Positions 46,862 to 60,200 of a DNA stretch of 64,000 bases are shown in pieces. Every line of letters starts with the position of its first letter. Position 1 is the first letter of the stretch. The notes beneath the pieces were generated by a model. It was not told the origin of the DNA and did no database searches. It was given only the letters and a program-made list of their open reading frames with translations. This DNA is from Nepenthes gracilis (lineage: Eukaryota; Streptophyta; Magnoliopsida; Caryophyllales; Nepenthaceae): positions 24,094,037 to 24,158,036 of the forward strand of contig BSYO01000004.1 of the NCBI GenBank assembly GCA_033239525.1, written 5' to 3'. The translations under genes were made by a program, and so were the position numbers.

Positions 46862-47056
46862 TTCATAAATTGAATATTTCATAATTCATGGTTGTTATTA
46901 TATTTTTTAAAATATTGACATTTTAAAAATTTAGATGCTAATTTTAAATAAATTTTTTTAAAAAAATAAAATTATAATAAATTTACCTTTAACTAACCCA
47001 AAAAACTAAAATTACTATATTTAATGGGTTTCATCTTATCTAATTTTATTATATCT
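46862..47056 (+). repeat. Dispersed direct repeat, copy B (partner at 46400-46610)
   Basis: It has the same order as copy A, including AAAATATTGACATTTTAAAA and TTTAATGGGTTTCATCTTAT. The 251 bp between the copies contain GGGTCCGGTCCGT and GGGGGTCCGT phrases and long A/T runs. Confidence 0.92.
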
Positions 47057-48255
47057 ACTTAATAGGTAATATTAATTTTACAATTCATAAGAATTATGCC
47101 TCAATATTTTTTAATTTTATATGATTAGAACTAAAAAATTATAATTTTAATCTCCTCTAAATCAAATAACAATAGTAGAATTAAACTTAGAATTTCAGTT
47201 CTGAATTTGGGACTAATCAAATGGAACATTGTTTTTTTTTGGTTGCATCTCCAATAAAAGCTTCATTCTATTGGATTTCTTCTCCCATAATTTATTGCAA
47301 AAACTAGGTGTAAATATTAGGTTAATAATAAAATTATTTTATCATATGAAATTTATTTAAATAAAATTATATAACACACAAAAAAAAAACATAAAATTCT
47401 AGCTCATGGGCAATGGTAATATTATTTCATTATAACTTTATAAATTTACATTACAAAAACAACTCTTATAATACATGCATGATAATACTATTATTTTATT
47501 ATAATTTTATAAATTCAAACTATAAAAATAGCTTTTATATACATACAGAAATAAAACTATATATATTTAATTATTTTTCAATCGTCCATTTTTAGGTTAA
47601 ACATCATACAAGTTGAAAGATTATCAATCTAAGCCGCAGCACAATATGATACAAGATACCGTGTCAATTTTATAAAGATTGTGTTGATGATACTAAGTAT
47701 AATTATGTGAATTATTATACGAGCCCTAAAGTCTATATATTATGAAAATTAAAATAATGCATAACAACTCAAGCTATTACCCATTTGCAAGCTTACCAAC
47801 TAATCAACACCTATGAACCTAATAAACAAAATATATATTTTTACAATATAATAATAAGAATATATATAACTGATCTTATTTAGATTCTGTGTTATAGAAA
47901 ATTATAAGCATATAGAGCCGTATACATAATGGGAATGATCGAGACATAACATTGCTACCTACACATTTACAAGCTTATCAACTAATTGAGTATCAAACAG
48001 CGTGGAAGGAATCAGTATTTCTACAATATATGAATAAAGCTATGTATATCTGATGCTTTACAAACTCCATATTACGGAAACCTCGTACGCCAAGTTATTT
48101 TGTTTTCAGAACATGAAAGTCAAATGACAGAATTTTCTATACTCGTATGTACCGAAGTGTCTAATAATATGAAATAAATGAGAAAAAAAAAAGTGAATAT
48201 GGGAAGGAGGGAAAATTTGACCACTTCCTTCTCTCTTATGGACTTCAATTTCTTG
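47057..48255. other. AT-rich intergenic DNA downstream of the SRF gene
   Basis: No coding sequence is recognised. Two phrases recur about 190 bp apart: CTACC...ACATTTACAAGCTTATCAACTAAT near 47957 and TTACCCATTTGCAAGCTTACCAACTAAT near 47776, together with flanking TATATATAACTGAT. The stretch next to 48255 should be the SRF 3' UTR. Confidence 0.55.
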
Positions 48256-51200
48256 CTAGTAGTCATACTCATCCATCCGACGAGAGCCACCGATATCGTC
48301 TCCTCTTTTGTTCATGCTTGAGCGTTGAACCAATCGGACTAACGATTGCACTACCTCCGACATAGGTGGGCGGAACTCTAGCTCAATCTAAAATAAAATA
48401 AAATAAAACTATATTAGTTTAAGCATAATACATAATAAAAGGAGAAACCCGACGTAAAAATGTTTCATCATACGTAAAGTCAAAGAAAAGATCTGATCAG
48501 TTTAGGTCTAATTTATACATTCTTATCTTATATTATATATCAGAGGTAATTTCTACGGCTAGAATCTATGTCTATAAGGTTAGGTGTTCTAAACTCCAAC
48601 TTGTGATCACCAGGTCACGTATTGGTGACAACTCTCAAGACATGATAGGCATGGTTATTAGTAATCAAAGAAGCATTAACAGCAACACCACAGCTCTGCT
48701 TGGTTGCACCGAAAACATTTCCCATTCAATTATCTTCCCAATTTTCCAATAAATGATAGGATATTGAACAGTTCGAAAAAAAAATCAGGCACCCAAACAA
48801 TTTCTACTGCTATAAAAACAATGAGTAATACTACATAAACAATCTCTATATAATTTTGTTTTTTAATTGAGCTTATATTCATCTAATTAAACAAATTTAA
48901 AAACAGCATTTTGTAAAAGACAAAGCATAAAGCTTTCTACCTTACTTTCAAGGTGTAAATTTTGTGTAAAAACTATTTTCTATACAAATTTCCTTTTAAT
49001 GAGGTATTATGTTTTCCTTTTTCCATTTGGAGGAAGCTGACATCTCCATGAAGCCACCACAATCTCTCCGCCACCACAACCATATTGGGTCTGGTCACTC
49101 CATTGTGAGTAACCCAACAAATTGATTTGTCATCGGAGAATTTGTGGAGAACAAATGACAGAGTTCAATTGGCAGAAAACAAATCCGGAGAGCAGATTCC
49201 GATCAACAGGAGGTTTGACCGTTTGAGTGAATCAGCCGGTCAACTACCATTTAACCGGCTGAGGGCTGCAGGAATATTGCTGGATGGCGGACGGGCAATA
49301 GAAGACGGTCAATGGAAGGTTGACCGAATGAGAGAAGAATCCAATCAACGGAAGGTTGATCGGCTAAGGCCGGAGAGGATTTCCGGAGTGAAAAATGCTG
49401 GAGCGCCTTTCTGGAGAGATTATCGACTGAGAAGGAAGAATTTACCAATTGGTATTACTGGTATGGAATCGCTCGCGAACATGGCTGAGTGCACAGTAGC
49501 GTTCGAAGATATGGGCTGTGCACAGTGACGACCAATGACATAAGATGTCTGAGGTCGTTGTTATTGCCTAGAAACTAAGGAACGCCAAAGGACTCTTGTA
49601 ATGGCCAAAGGGCACAGATGGCTCGAGGACTTGACTGCAACAACGACCGAAGACATCGTGGGCAGCTGGCAGCAAGCTATGGACAGTTGGCTCTGCAGGA
49701 CAAGTGGCAGACCTGCAGTGTGTTCGCCGTCTGTACAAGTGCCAGGTTATAGAGTTAGTGGACAAAGTTGCTGGCAGGTTACAAAGCAGGTGGTAGGCGT
49801 TTGTCCACACGTAACCTACCTATTAGTTGAAGGTCTCCGGGCAGATTATTATATATACGCATGCTGGGCATGCTGTGTGCGGGTGTGTGGCAAAGTGAAA
49901 AATCACCAAGTGTGCGGGTGTGTGAAGACACCCAGGGTGTGGGATGCACCGGGTTGGTGTGGGAGATAACATCAGGGGCGCTGTGCGCCGACCACATGTG
50001 TGTACCGTTTCACCAATACTTGTAAAATGAGAAAGCAGAAAGTACCACAGTGAGGAGAGAAAGAGGGGAAGAAAGAGAAAGCAGTGAGTGAAACACAAAG
50101 TGTGAGGCCTTTGTATTCTCGTACTTTATTTTTCGGTTTTCGCCTTTAGGGCTTGCGTAGCCAGGGTGATTACTATATTCTGTCTCTAGGTTTTTATAAC
50201 CATTTTACATAGTGAATTTTTTGTATCCCGTGATTTTTTCCCTTAGTTGAGATGGGGTTTTCACGTAAAAAAATACTGTGTAATTCTTGTATTCTTTGTT
50301 CCTACTATATAGTGGCTGACGATGACGGGGTTCGGGTATTCCGCTACTGCCGGATCGGGTGAATCCGGTCGTTCGAACTCCAACAAACCATCCAATGGTT
50401 CAAACAACTGCCATCACCCACCACTGTCACTCCCACCACCACCATCACCGGACAATAAAAAGTATTCCATAAAGAAATATATTACCACTAACCAAAAATT
50501 GATAATTAGGATAAAGTTTAATGCTCTCGGAAAATAGTTTTCAATGAAAGATAATATCCCACCCAAAAAAATGCTTCGGTCCCCAAATAAATGCAAGTTT
50601 GATATGTACATAAAGAAAACAAATGGTGGGATCCGCATACAAGGTGGTGCGTAGCTTTATTTCTTTAATTCTATCTTTATGTGTTGGTTTTTCAACGGGT
50701 TTTTTATAATATTCCAACAATCCTTTAGATCACAATATATATATATATAAAAACCATTCAAAACTAGTTAGTAGTACGAAATATGTAGAACAAAAGTCTT
50801 CAATTAGTTTAAGAGAGAGGATATGCCACATGAAGAATTTTTTTTTTTTTTGGAGGAAACAAGACCAAAGTTATGTCACAATAGGATAAATAGATGTTAT
50901 ATTAAAATAATTCATTTTATTTGTTACATCCAAGTTTAATTGAAGTTTCAGACTTAGCAATTAACTCCAATCAAAAAATTTTCAAAAATTCTACCCACAA
51001 AATCTTATAGCAAAAATAATGTTTGAACCATTAAATAGACTAATATCAGAAGATGTTACCCTTTAACCACCATCAGGAAACCCTGGGTGACATGGCGTCT
51101 CATTTCTCTAGCAACACTAATAGGCCCACATAAAAATAAATGGGTGGATGGGTATTATGTCAACCATGGGTGTCCTAATCGTGACTAATGGGTTTCCAAA

Positions 51201-54200
51201 TCATTTCTAATATTAAATTGTCATCATACCATTGAGAAAACCAGATGTTCTTCCTTCTCTTGAAAATTAAGATCAGGGGCTATTGATGAAGAGATGTTCA
51301 AAACACTACAAAAGTGTGTTATTCGTAAACATCATCAGAATTGAAGGGGTGGGGTGTTTAAGAAACATGGGAAAAAGGATCCATTTTTACAGATAAATAG
51401 AATAGTGCTTGTAAATAATCCAAGGAAAACGGTAGGTGCAGGAACCACGAAAGGTATTAATAAACTGCAAAGTTTAAATACTTAACAAACAAGTGCATAA
51501 AAATAAAAGGTCACACAGACTTGATAAATAGAAGCAGCACAAGCTAGCGGGCTAAAAAGTCAGTATTTCATGGTAGACTAAGACCTCATAACATAAGGTT
51601 AATATGCCAGAGGAATACTGACCTGTACACAAAGAGCAACAATATCGGCAAATCGAGAAATTGACTTGGGAGGATATAGTCCACGTAGAGCTGGGTCTAC
51701 CATTTTCTCCAAGGCATCGATATTATGAAGCTGTGGGGTTGCCCACTGGACTAGATGCTGCTCCGATCTTGGCTTTGAGCTAAAAATAAAAGGAAAATCA
51801 CTAAATCCATATAAACAAAAAGGAAGATTAATGTTGAATATCTACAGTCATACCTGTCAAAAGGCATTCGACCTGTCAACAACTCCAACATCACAACTCC
51901 AAAACTATAAACATCACTTTTAAATGTATGATCTGACGGTTTTGTGCATTCTGGAGGATTATAACCAGCTCCAAGATTTTGACCAGCTTGCTGAAAAATC
52001 AACCATTTTAATGACTAAGAGCAAGAGAAAAAGGGTTGAAAGAGGTGTTTTCAATGGGGATAACAACAAAATTAGAAAAAAGAAAAAAAGAGTGGAGATA
52101 AACACCAGATGAACCAATGATGAGACCAAGAAAATGACTATCAACAAACTTGCACTTGACTCATAATTCTTAATATTATCATAGATCCTATTAAAAGAAA
52201 GAATTCTTTCATTGATAGACTAGACTACCCTGGTCAACTTTGGTTTAACAATAATGAATCTCACAGATGCAAACTGTGAAAACAACCTCTTTGTATCATA
52301 GGGTAAGGCTGCCTATACTTAGTCCTCCCCAAACCCCACAATGTGGAAGCCCCATGAACCAGACCACCCTTCAGTAAGAAATCTACTTCCTAAATCCCTA
52401 TAACCTCAGTATTTCACTTTGCTTGCCTGTCATTTTATATATACAGAACACAAAATCATGCGATCACAAAATACAAACGATTCAGTCTCTAACCAAAGCA
52501 CAATGAAGCAGCAGATGAAGTACAGAACTGAAGGCTCAGTGTCCTTTAGTGTGGATCACTGGTGTTGCGATCTCTGAGCTAAATATATCAGTATGATACA
52601 TGTGCATACTACCCTATATGATTTCTATATGAAACTTCTGTTTTGAGACAAATCTTATTAGAACAGTCAAAAATCTTCAAGCAACAATTTAAAATAAACC
52701 CAAACAACCTGAGTCCTGACAGTTGAGTTACACAAGTAGGTTTGGGTACTCTGACTCGGACTCAAATCTCCGGTTGAGATTCATAGAACCTCTTTAACTA
52801 GGTTGGGTCTAGGTCTAAGGGGTTGTGAACCTGACTAAGATAACCCAAACCACATATAAATAGGTATTGCTGAAAAAATATTTATCATTGTTTAGCTAAC
52901 GAGTCATTTGGATATCTTTTATTTCTTGTATCTGGTTTTTCTTGCTATACGCTCCACATGCTGAGCAGTTGATGCTCCCTAAAGAACGAGAAGGTTGTCA
53001 GGTTTCAGATTAGTTCAATTCTTTTGTGCTGTGCGAGTGCCTGTTGGTTCGGTGTTCTTGTTCATGATCAGAGTAGAAACTACAATCAATTATTTATTTA
53101 GTCCAGGAGTAGCAATGATTCATTATGGAGACATTTAATGTAATTTTATTAATTTTGACCTTTTCATATGAACTGTAGAATAGAGGTGACCAACCAAATT
53201 AATGGTAACTTGGGTCAGTTTAGTTCAATCTTATGTCTAGTTTTTAGGATTCAAAATCGTTGGGTCGGTTCTCAGTTCCACTTCACCCCGACCTAACGTG
53301 ACCCACGTGCACCCCATTAGGTGCAGTAGGATAATATCTGATTGTAAAAAGTATGAACATGATATGCACTAGCTGATGCTACAAGTCCATGGAGAATAGC
53401 AACTAAAAAGGATATCAACTGAGGGCAACTTCAATAAAAAATTTTGGGCCCATGGATGGCAGCCCCAAATTCAAGATTGTAAAGTGTATTGGCAGGGGCA
53501 CCTAGGATGCTACACTATGAAGCCTGCTAAAGATGCCCCCAAAAAACCAATATGGGCATGTGAAGTCCTTAAGCTAATGATGATATCATGTTTTTTGGCC
53601 AAAGGATCAGTACATGGACCAAACGGAGACCAGCATTTAGTGCTAGATAGACAGAGATACTTTGGACCTGATTCCAGTTTTTTATGGCAATTTGCTTCGG
53701 CTTGACTCGTGGGTTGTAAGTCATTGCTTCATGAAAGTCAAAAAAAGGAATAAGTCAAATCATAATTACAGGACATGGGGACATAGAAATACATGCGAAG
53801 GACTCTAACCTTTACACACAATCCAAGCTAAACTCTTGCAACGTAATAAAATTACATAGATCTTTGCAATCAAATACGAGAGAATGTTTGTATGATTACC
53901 ACTAACATCAACAAATGTGCACTTCATGCTACAACAAACACCTATTCTTCGATTAATGAAAGTTTCAAAAGCTACGCTATGCCGAAACTGGGGAAAAAAA
54001 AATTATAGTTTTATATCAGCATTATTTCCACTTTCCCTGTATTATCACAAGGCCTTTATCATAGATTAGCCCATTACTCTTCTACAAAGAAATTTTTTTT
54101 GCTCTTGGCTTATGTTTGCAGCTGGTTTAAAATTTGACTTATAAATAGGTCAAAAAAAAAAACTATCTACATAATTGCTAAACATTCCAGAAATATTCTG

Positions 54201-57200
54201 TATCTAAATCAAACCACATGAAACAAATACATTGATACTTTAACAAAATTTGTAAGTCAGATATATACATTACTGACAAATCCTCCACTTCATATCAATG
54301 TTATCAGAATACTAGTGCTAATCTTTTTTGGGGTAAACACTTGTAATTTGCAATTACGTTGTCTGTATCAACTGTATAGCATACATTAGTTCAGAGGAAA
54401 CAAAACCTGGTAAAATGCTACCAAACCGCACTCAGAGAGGCGAGGATTCAGATCAACATCAAGCAAAATATTGGAGGACTTGATGTTCTTGTGAGTTAAT
54501 GGCGGAGAACAGATCTCATGGAGATACCTGGAAAATAGATTATGCAGCAAAATAAGAGCTAGACACAAATCAACAATTATAATCAATACATCACTCGCAG
54601 TCAAAAGTAAACTATCGAGTTAACTTCCAGCGATTGTAATCCATTACAAAAGCTTCCAATTAAAAAACCCAATTCACTACAGTTGGATTACCTGTGCTCT
54701 TTTACACTAATCCAAGCATGGTTGAAACCAAGGGATTAGCAAACAACTTAAGAACTGTCCCCAAACCCTTTCAACTTGATGCCATCCGGAATGCAAAAAC
54801 TCCTAAATTGTTATTCCAGCATGGAGTTTACACACACCAGCTTTCCCATTTCAACAACCAAAATTATGGGCATGATAAACACCTAATTATATTACTGCTA
54901 GATGGGCATACACAAAAGAGAATACAATCACCCCTAGTAGATACATGGATCAGGAACAGGATTAGGCTGGCTTTGCACATATCAAAATTAAGATTCTAAT
55001 AGTCCGTTCACTAATATTTGTAATATATTACTGCAACAGCCAGTAAAAGAAGAAAAGGTAAACATGGGAAAAATATCATCCACTCAAGACCACATGTAAA
55101 AAATAACTTACTCAACAGCCCTGGCTGTTCCCAGAGCAATTCTGACTCTGGTGTTCCAAGTAAGTGGTCTGCTGAATTCATCAGACAAGTGTAGGAATTC
55201 ATGAAGTGAACCATTTCTAAAATATTCATAAACTAACATATTATGCCCTTGTTCTGAACAATAACCAACTAATGGCACAATATTTGGATGGTGAAGCTTG
55301 AAGATATTTGAGACCATCACAGAAAATTTTTCCGCTTGACCACCTTGAAAGAATGAGGAGTCAATCTTTTTCACAGCTAACACCTGGAAAACAAGTGACA
55401 AACACTTCTGTTAGTACAATTTTTGTTCACCCAATCCTTAAGTACTCGAAGACAATGAGCCCGAACAATTCAAATGAGTAATGGTTACTGAACTCGAAAT
55501 GCAATTATTAGCAGTGAGCATATCATGATTAAATAATAGAAAATGAAAGATAGCAAAGCAATAAAAGAAATCTATGCAAAGACAATATAAGTAGCCCGCA
55601 CAGAAACTGTTATTTCATTCAGTTCTACACTCCCCCCCCCCAAAAAAAATGAGGCACTTCTACTTATTATTATTACTTCGTCTTATTCTTTTTCTTTCTC
55701 CAATGCCTCATGATTATGTAATCTCTCAAGTTCCCGATTCCAAGTGTAGAACTTACAGAAGAGCCATCCTATTAAAATGCATATTGTTACCATAATAAAG
55801 TTAAAATTTTCCTCAAATGCCCTGCATCATCCACAGATGATATTATTGGACCTAAAGAAGGATAAAGGCGTCAAACTTTCTTGTTTTGAGGATGGGGAAT
55901 TAGTGCAACGGAGAAGATTTAAAGTTGACTATACAGATATATCCAACATTCTTCAAGCCATAAACATTCAGGAAATCACCCAAGCCCTTGAATAGACACA
56001 TTTTACCAGCAGCATATGACGGAGCTAGATTGAAGCTGTTAATTAAACTCATGTAACTATTTATAAAGCTCTTTCTATTACTCTTTTTGTGTCAAGATTT
56101 CCTGAGAATATATTGATGCTCACAAAGGCTAATGAATCCATGTCCTTCCAATTTTTTCCTAAAGTATTTAACAGTAAAATCAGTCAACTATGCTTACAAA
56201 CCTCAAACACCAACAAGCATTCCAACTGGAAGATTAAAGTGTCAAATGGTCAACAAGTTATGAGTAAAAAGCTCCAAATACCTTTCCATCAGCAAATTTA
56301 GCCCTATAAACACGCCCAATAGTCCCCTCACCAAGCAAGCGACCTGTTGCAAAGCTACCAGTTGCAGCCTGCAGATCTGTCAAACCATAACATGTAGCAC
56401 GAAAAGAGCTGCTTCTTTGCAAATTCATATTTGCAAGGGTAGTATTTCTAAAAGAGTTAATCCGACTAGAATAAGCCGGTGTAAGACCAATTGGACGAGA
56501 TGATTGAAGAGCCCCTGTATCAATCGAGGTCGATGACTCCAATGATTTACCATCTGCCACATCATGCTTAGAATGTCAGGGATAGGGGTATACATGCATA
56601 CTAAGAAAATAAAAGCAATTTTAAACCCCTAAATTGCATGTAGGTTGATTCTACTATTGGAATACATGATTTCTAGGTCATATTGACCTCTACTAATTTA
56701 AGGCTAGCATTCAAGTGGAAGAAGAAATATACAATTAAATTGCCACAAAACTTCAAGCTGGGTTAGGATGAGAGTATTTTACAGTAAAAATCAACTTGAA
56801 GATAAAAGGAAGAAGTGCGATGATGAAATTATATGCTACAACGTGTGCAACGAATTAACTAACTTTCAAACTTCACCAATAAAAAGTCACTTTCACCTAA
56901 TGGAGAAGGCAAGCAAATCTCAACACTGTTGGGATCAAGAGTTGATGGCAACGAGTAGCTTTTAGTGGAAAATTTGTCAATGAGGTGAAATTTAAAACTA
57001 CAGAATGTGTTCCAGAACAATTATGTTCACTCTATCTAATTGAAAATTTGCACCAAAGACTGTAACTAGCTAAAAGAAAAATAAATCATGGCAATGGGGC
57101 AAGAAGAAATATACGACAAGCAAAGAAATTCATTTCATTGTAAGAACCATGACATGACTGTTTCATAAAACAAACACTTTTAGTTCCAAGCAGTTGCATG

Positions 57201-60200
57201 ACAATTAAAACATATAAATGTTGATATTCAACAGATGCAGCATAGAGAATAATAATGTGCAGTGAACAGATACATTCAAAGCCGACTTCAAATATCAAAC
57301 ATAAATACAAAACTGAAGAGCCCATGTCAGACAAATCACATTTATGAGTTCTATAGCAAAAGTATTCATCTTTTCCTAAACTTGCAATATGTACTATTTT
57401 CCACACAATTTTATGCATCAATTATTCTATTTTTCACAATTCCATTCAACTTTTCAAATTCCAGCGAAATCATGCATTTTCCTTCATCTATAAAATTTAT
57501 GACAAAAAGGGTGATGTGGGAATAGAATTCATATATGGAGAAAATCCAACTGTAAGAAAAAAAAAGGAATAAATTTTATATTGTGAATGTGACACTGCAT
57601 TTTAGAATGTCTTTAAAAATGGAAGACAAAAAAGCAATATTGTTTATGAATTATCTAACAAATTTAAGGATAAAATGGGAAAAAAAAAAGATCAAATCTG
57701 CTTCCACCTCTTCCATTTCCCAGCACGATGCTGTCCCACCTATACTCTCCCAACCATACTGATTGCCCACCCCTAACAACCACCATTATGACCTCCCACC
57801 ACCAGCCACTAGCCACTCCCCTTCCCCTAATCTTCACATCCCCACTCATGAGAGGCTGCATGGGTGGCAGTATCTGCCAGAAAAGGCTAAGGGAGAGCCC
57901 ATTTCTGACGTCGCTCACCTTATGATGAGGCTATATCTACCTTGCTGTGGGTGGTTGGTAACACTAACTTAACCCAGCCAAGTCGAGGCCACCTCTAGAT
58001 GCCACAGCAATCCATCCAGCCTCATGTTGGTGGAGTGATGGCAGCACATAAGCTTAAAGGAGCGGGAAAGAGAGGGAATGGGTGGGGTACTCCAATGGGA
58101 ATGGTGATGGTGATAAGAAAGTTTGGGATGCCAGCGGGTGGGATTTTTTTTCAACAGTTTCTTTCTTTTGCTTTTATTTTTTTTTTTTTTGTGCTGCAAC
58201 TTAGATGTCATTTCGTCCCATTTTTTATGGTGATGGTCGAGGTGGGGATGCCAGTGGGTGGGATTTTCTGCCACCAGTTTTTTCTTTTCCTTTAATTTTT
58301 TCCTTTATGAGAAAATTGATCCTAGTTAGATTTTGTTATCGTCACAAAAGGGGTCAGTGCTATAGAAAATGCTTGATTCACTATGGGACAAGAAATCAAA
58401 TAAAGTTCAATAATCAAATAATTGTAGAACAAAATTGAAGGGGAAAAGAGGAAAAGGGCGGGAGCGGGTCAATGCACGAGAGACCCGTATTGCAAATCCT
58501 ATGAAAGTCAAATGTATGAAGTAATATATTGTATACGGAACAAAGAGTCCCTTTCGGTGGTCAGAACCTTTGACTTTTGCTTCATAATAGAGTAATCTTA
58601 TTATTATACAATCCCTGTCTAAAGAAAAGGTTGTAACATCAAGTAAAGTTGACAAATACTTATCCATTTAAACTTAGACAACCCTATTGCCAAAAATAAT
58701 AGGCGGTGCCTATACACCCTTAGCAGCCCCCTATAACCCATCAATAAATTTAGCAGTCATATTTCACTCCTTTATTGTAACTTGTTGCAAATTTCTAGAC
58801 ATGTGGTTGTTAAAGTGGATCTGGAGACAAAACAATTGTATACACCCAACACATTTCATACTCCATGTAATGAACTTACTATATCAGTGATAAACCTCAA
58901 AATGTATCAAATAGAACTATAGATTACCTAAAATTTATTATTTATTATTTTCTGATAATGAAAAGGAATTGTGTTGTTAACAGGATACCATTGTCACATA
59001 CCAATAATGAAAGTTCATATAAAGAGATGCTTCATAACAGAAGATTACCTTTGAAGTCTATGCACATGTCACCATGAGAATCATTTGAGAATCCAGGGGC
59101 CTTGAAGGAATTAAATTGTTTGTGGCGGCCAAAACTCTCATGTTCATCAAGCAAATTAGAAGTAAAAGATGATCGCTTTCTTGCAAGAAGAGCAACGACA
59201 ATGGCTAGACCAAGCAAAATTCCCAAAATGATTACAGCAATCACAGCCCCACTGAAGCTACCTACTCCACCATTTGAGGGTCCATCAGAGCTAATTTTAT
59301 CACTTGAAGTCATGCCAGGGGGAGCTGGCCCTGAAGACCAAGAATTTCCCTCAACCCTACATGAATTTCTTGCAAGTTAAATGACAAGATCTAAATTTTC
59401 ATTGCATTTTGCAAAAAATAGCCTTATTGGAGTCTCACTCGATCTTTTTAACTTTTGTCAACTCGGTGGGGATCCAGCCGTTAAAATGGTTATTCGCCAA
59501 ATTCCTGCAAACATGGAAAAAATTGAGAAACTCTACAAACAAATATAATAAATGGATCTTAAATATATGACAATGTCATATAGGAAACTATTGTTCAATC
59601 AGATCATTCTATCCAAATCATAAGCAAATCCAAGATACATTTGTTTCCTGATATCCATGGTAACAAGTACACGTAGATATTTCCAAGGCTTCCACATTGT
59701 GGGATTAAGAAAAGGTTGGATATCCACAGCCTTATCCCCTGCATTACAAAGGATTGTTTTATGGTTTAAACCTATAAGTCATAATGGAGCAACCTTACTA
59801 CTGCAGCAATGTTTGGAATTACTTAACATAGAGATATCAGTGAACTATTTTTTTCAAAAACAAAAGTAATTGAGTAATAAGAGAATTTCTTCCAACAGGA
59901 ATGCCAAAATTAAAGCCATAAGAGACGACTGTAAATCTGGATACATGAATAATCTTCTCCATTTCGCTCTGTTTAAAGCATCCTTTGAAAGTTACAAAAT
60001 CCTCAAATTCATTTTTTACCAGGGATGCACCAACTTATCTATGTGCTACCTATACATTTCCTATTGCCTCTACCCTTAACCAAATGAATAGTTTCCCACA
60101 AATGAATTACTTATGTTTTAGGTATCCAGGACATCTTATATGTCTTTCTTCCAATTTATCTTCCATGGGTGTTAGAAAGGAATTTGTTTACTGGATAAAA

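Noticed and set aside
49127..49528. 133-residue plus-strand ORF with repeated DR(L/M)RE-type phrases
   Set aside because: It sits wholly inside the U3 of a solo LTR with matching target duplications and has no known family likeness.
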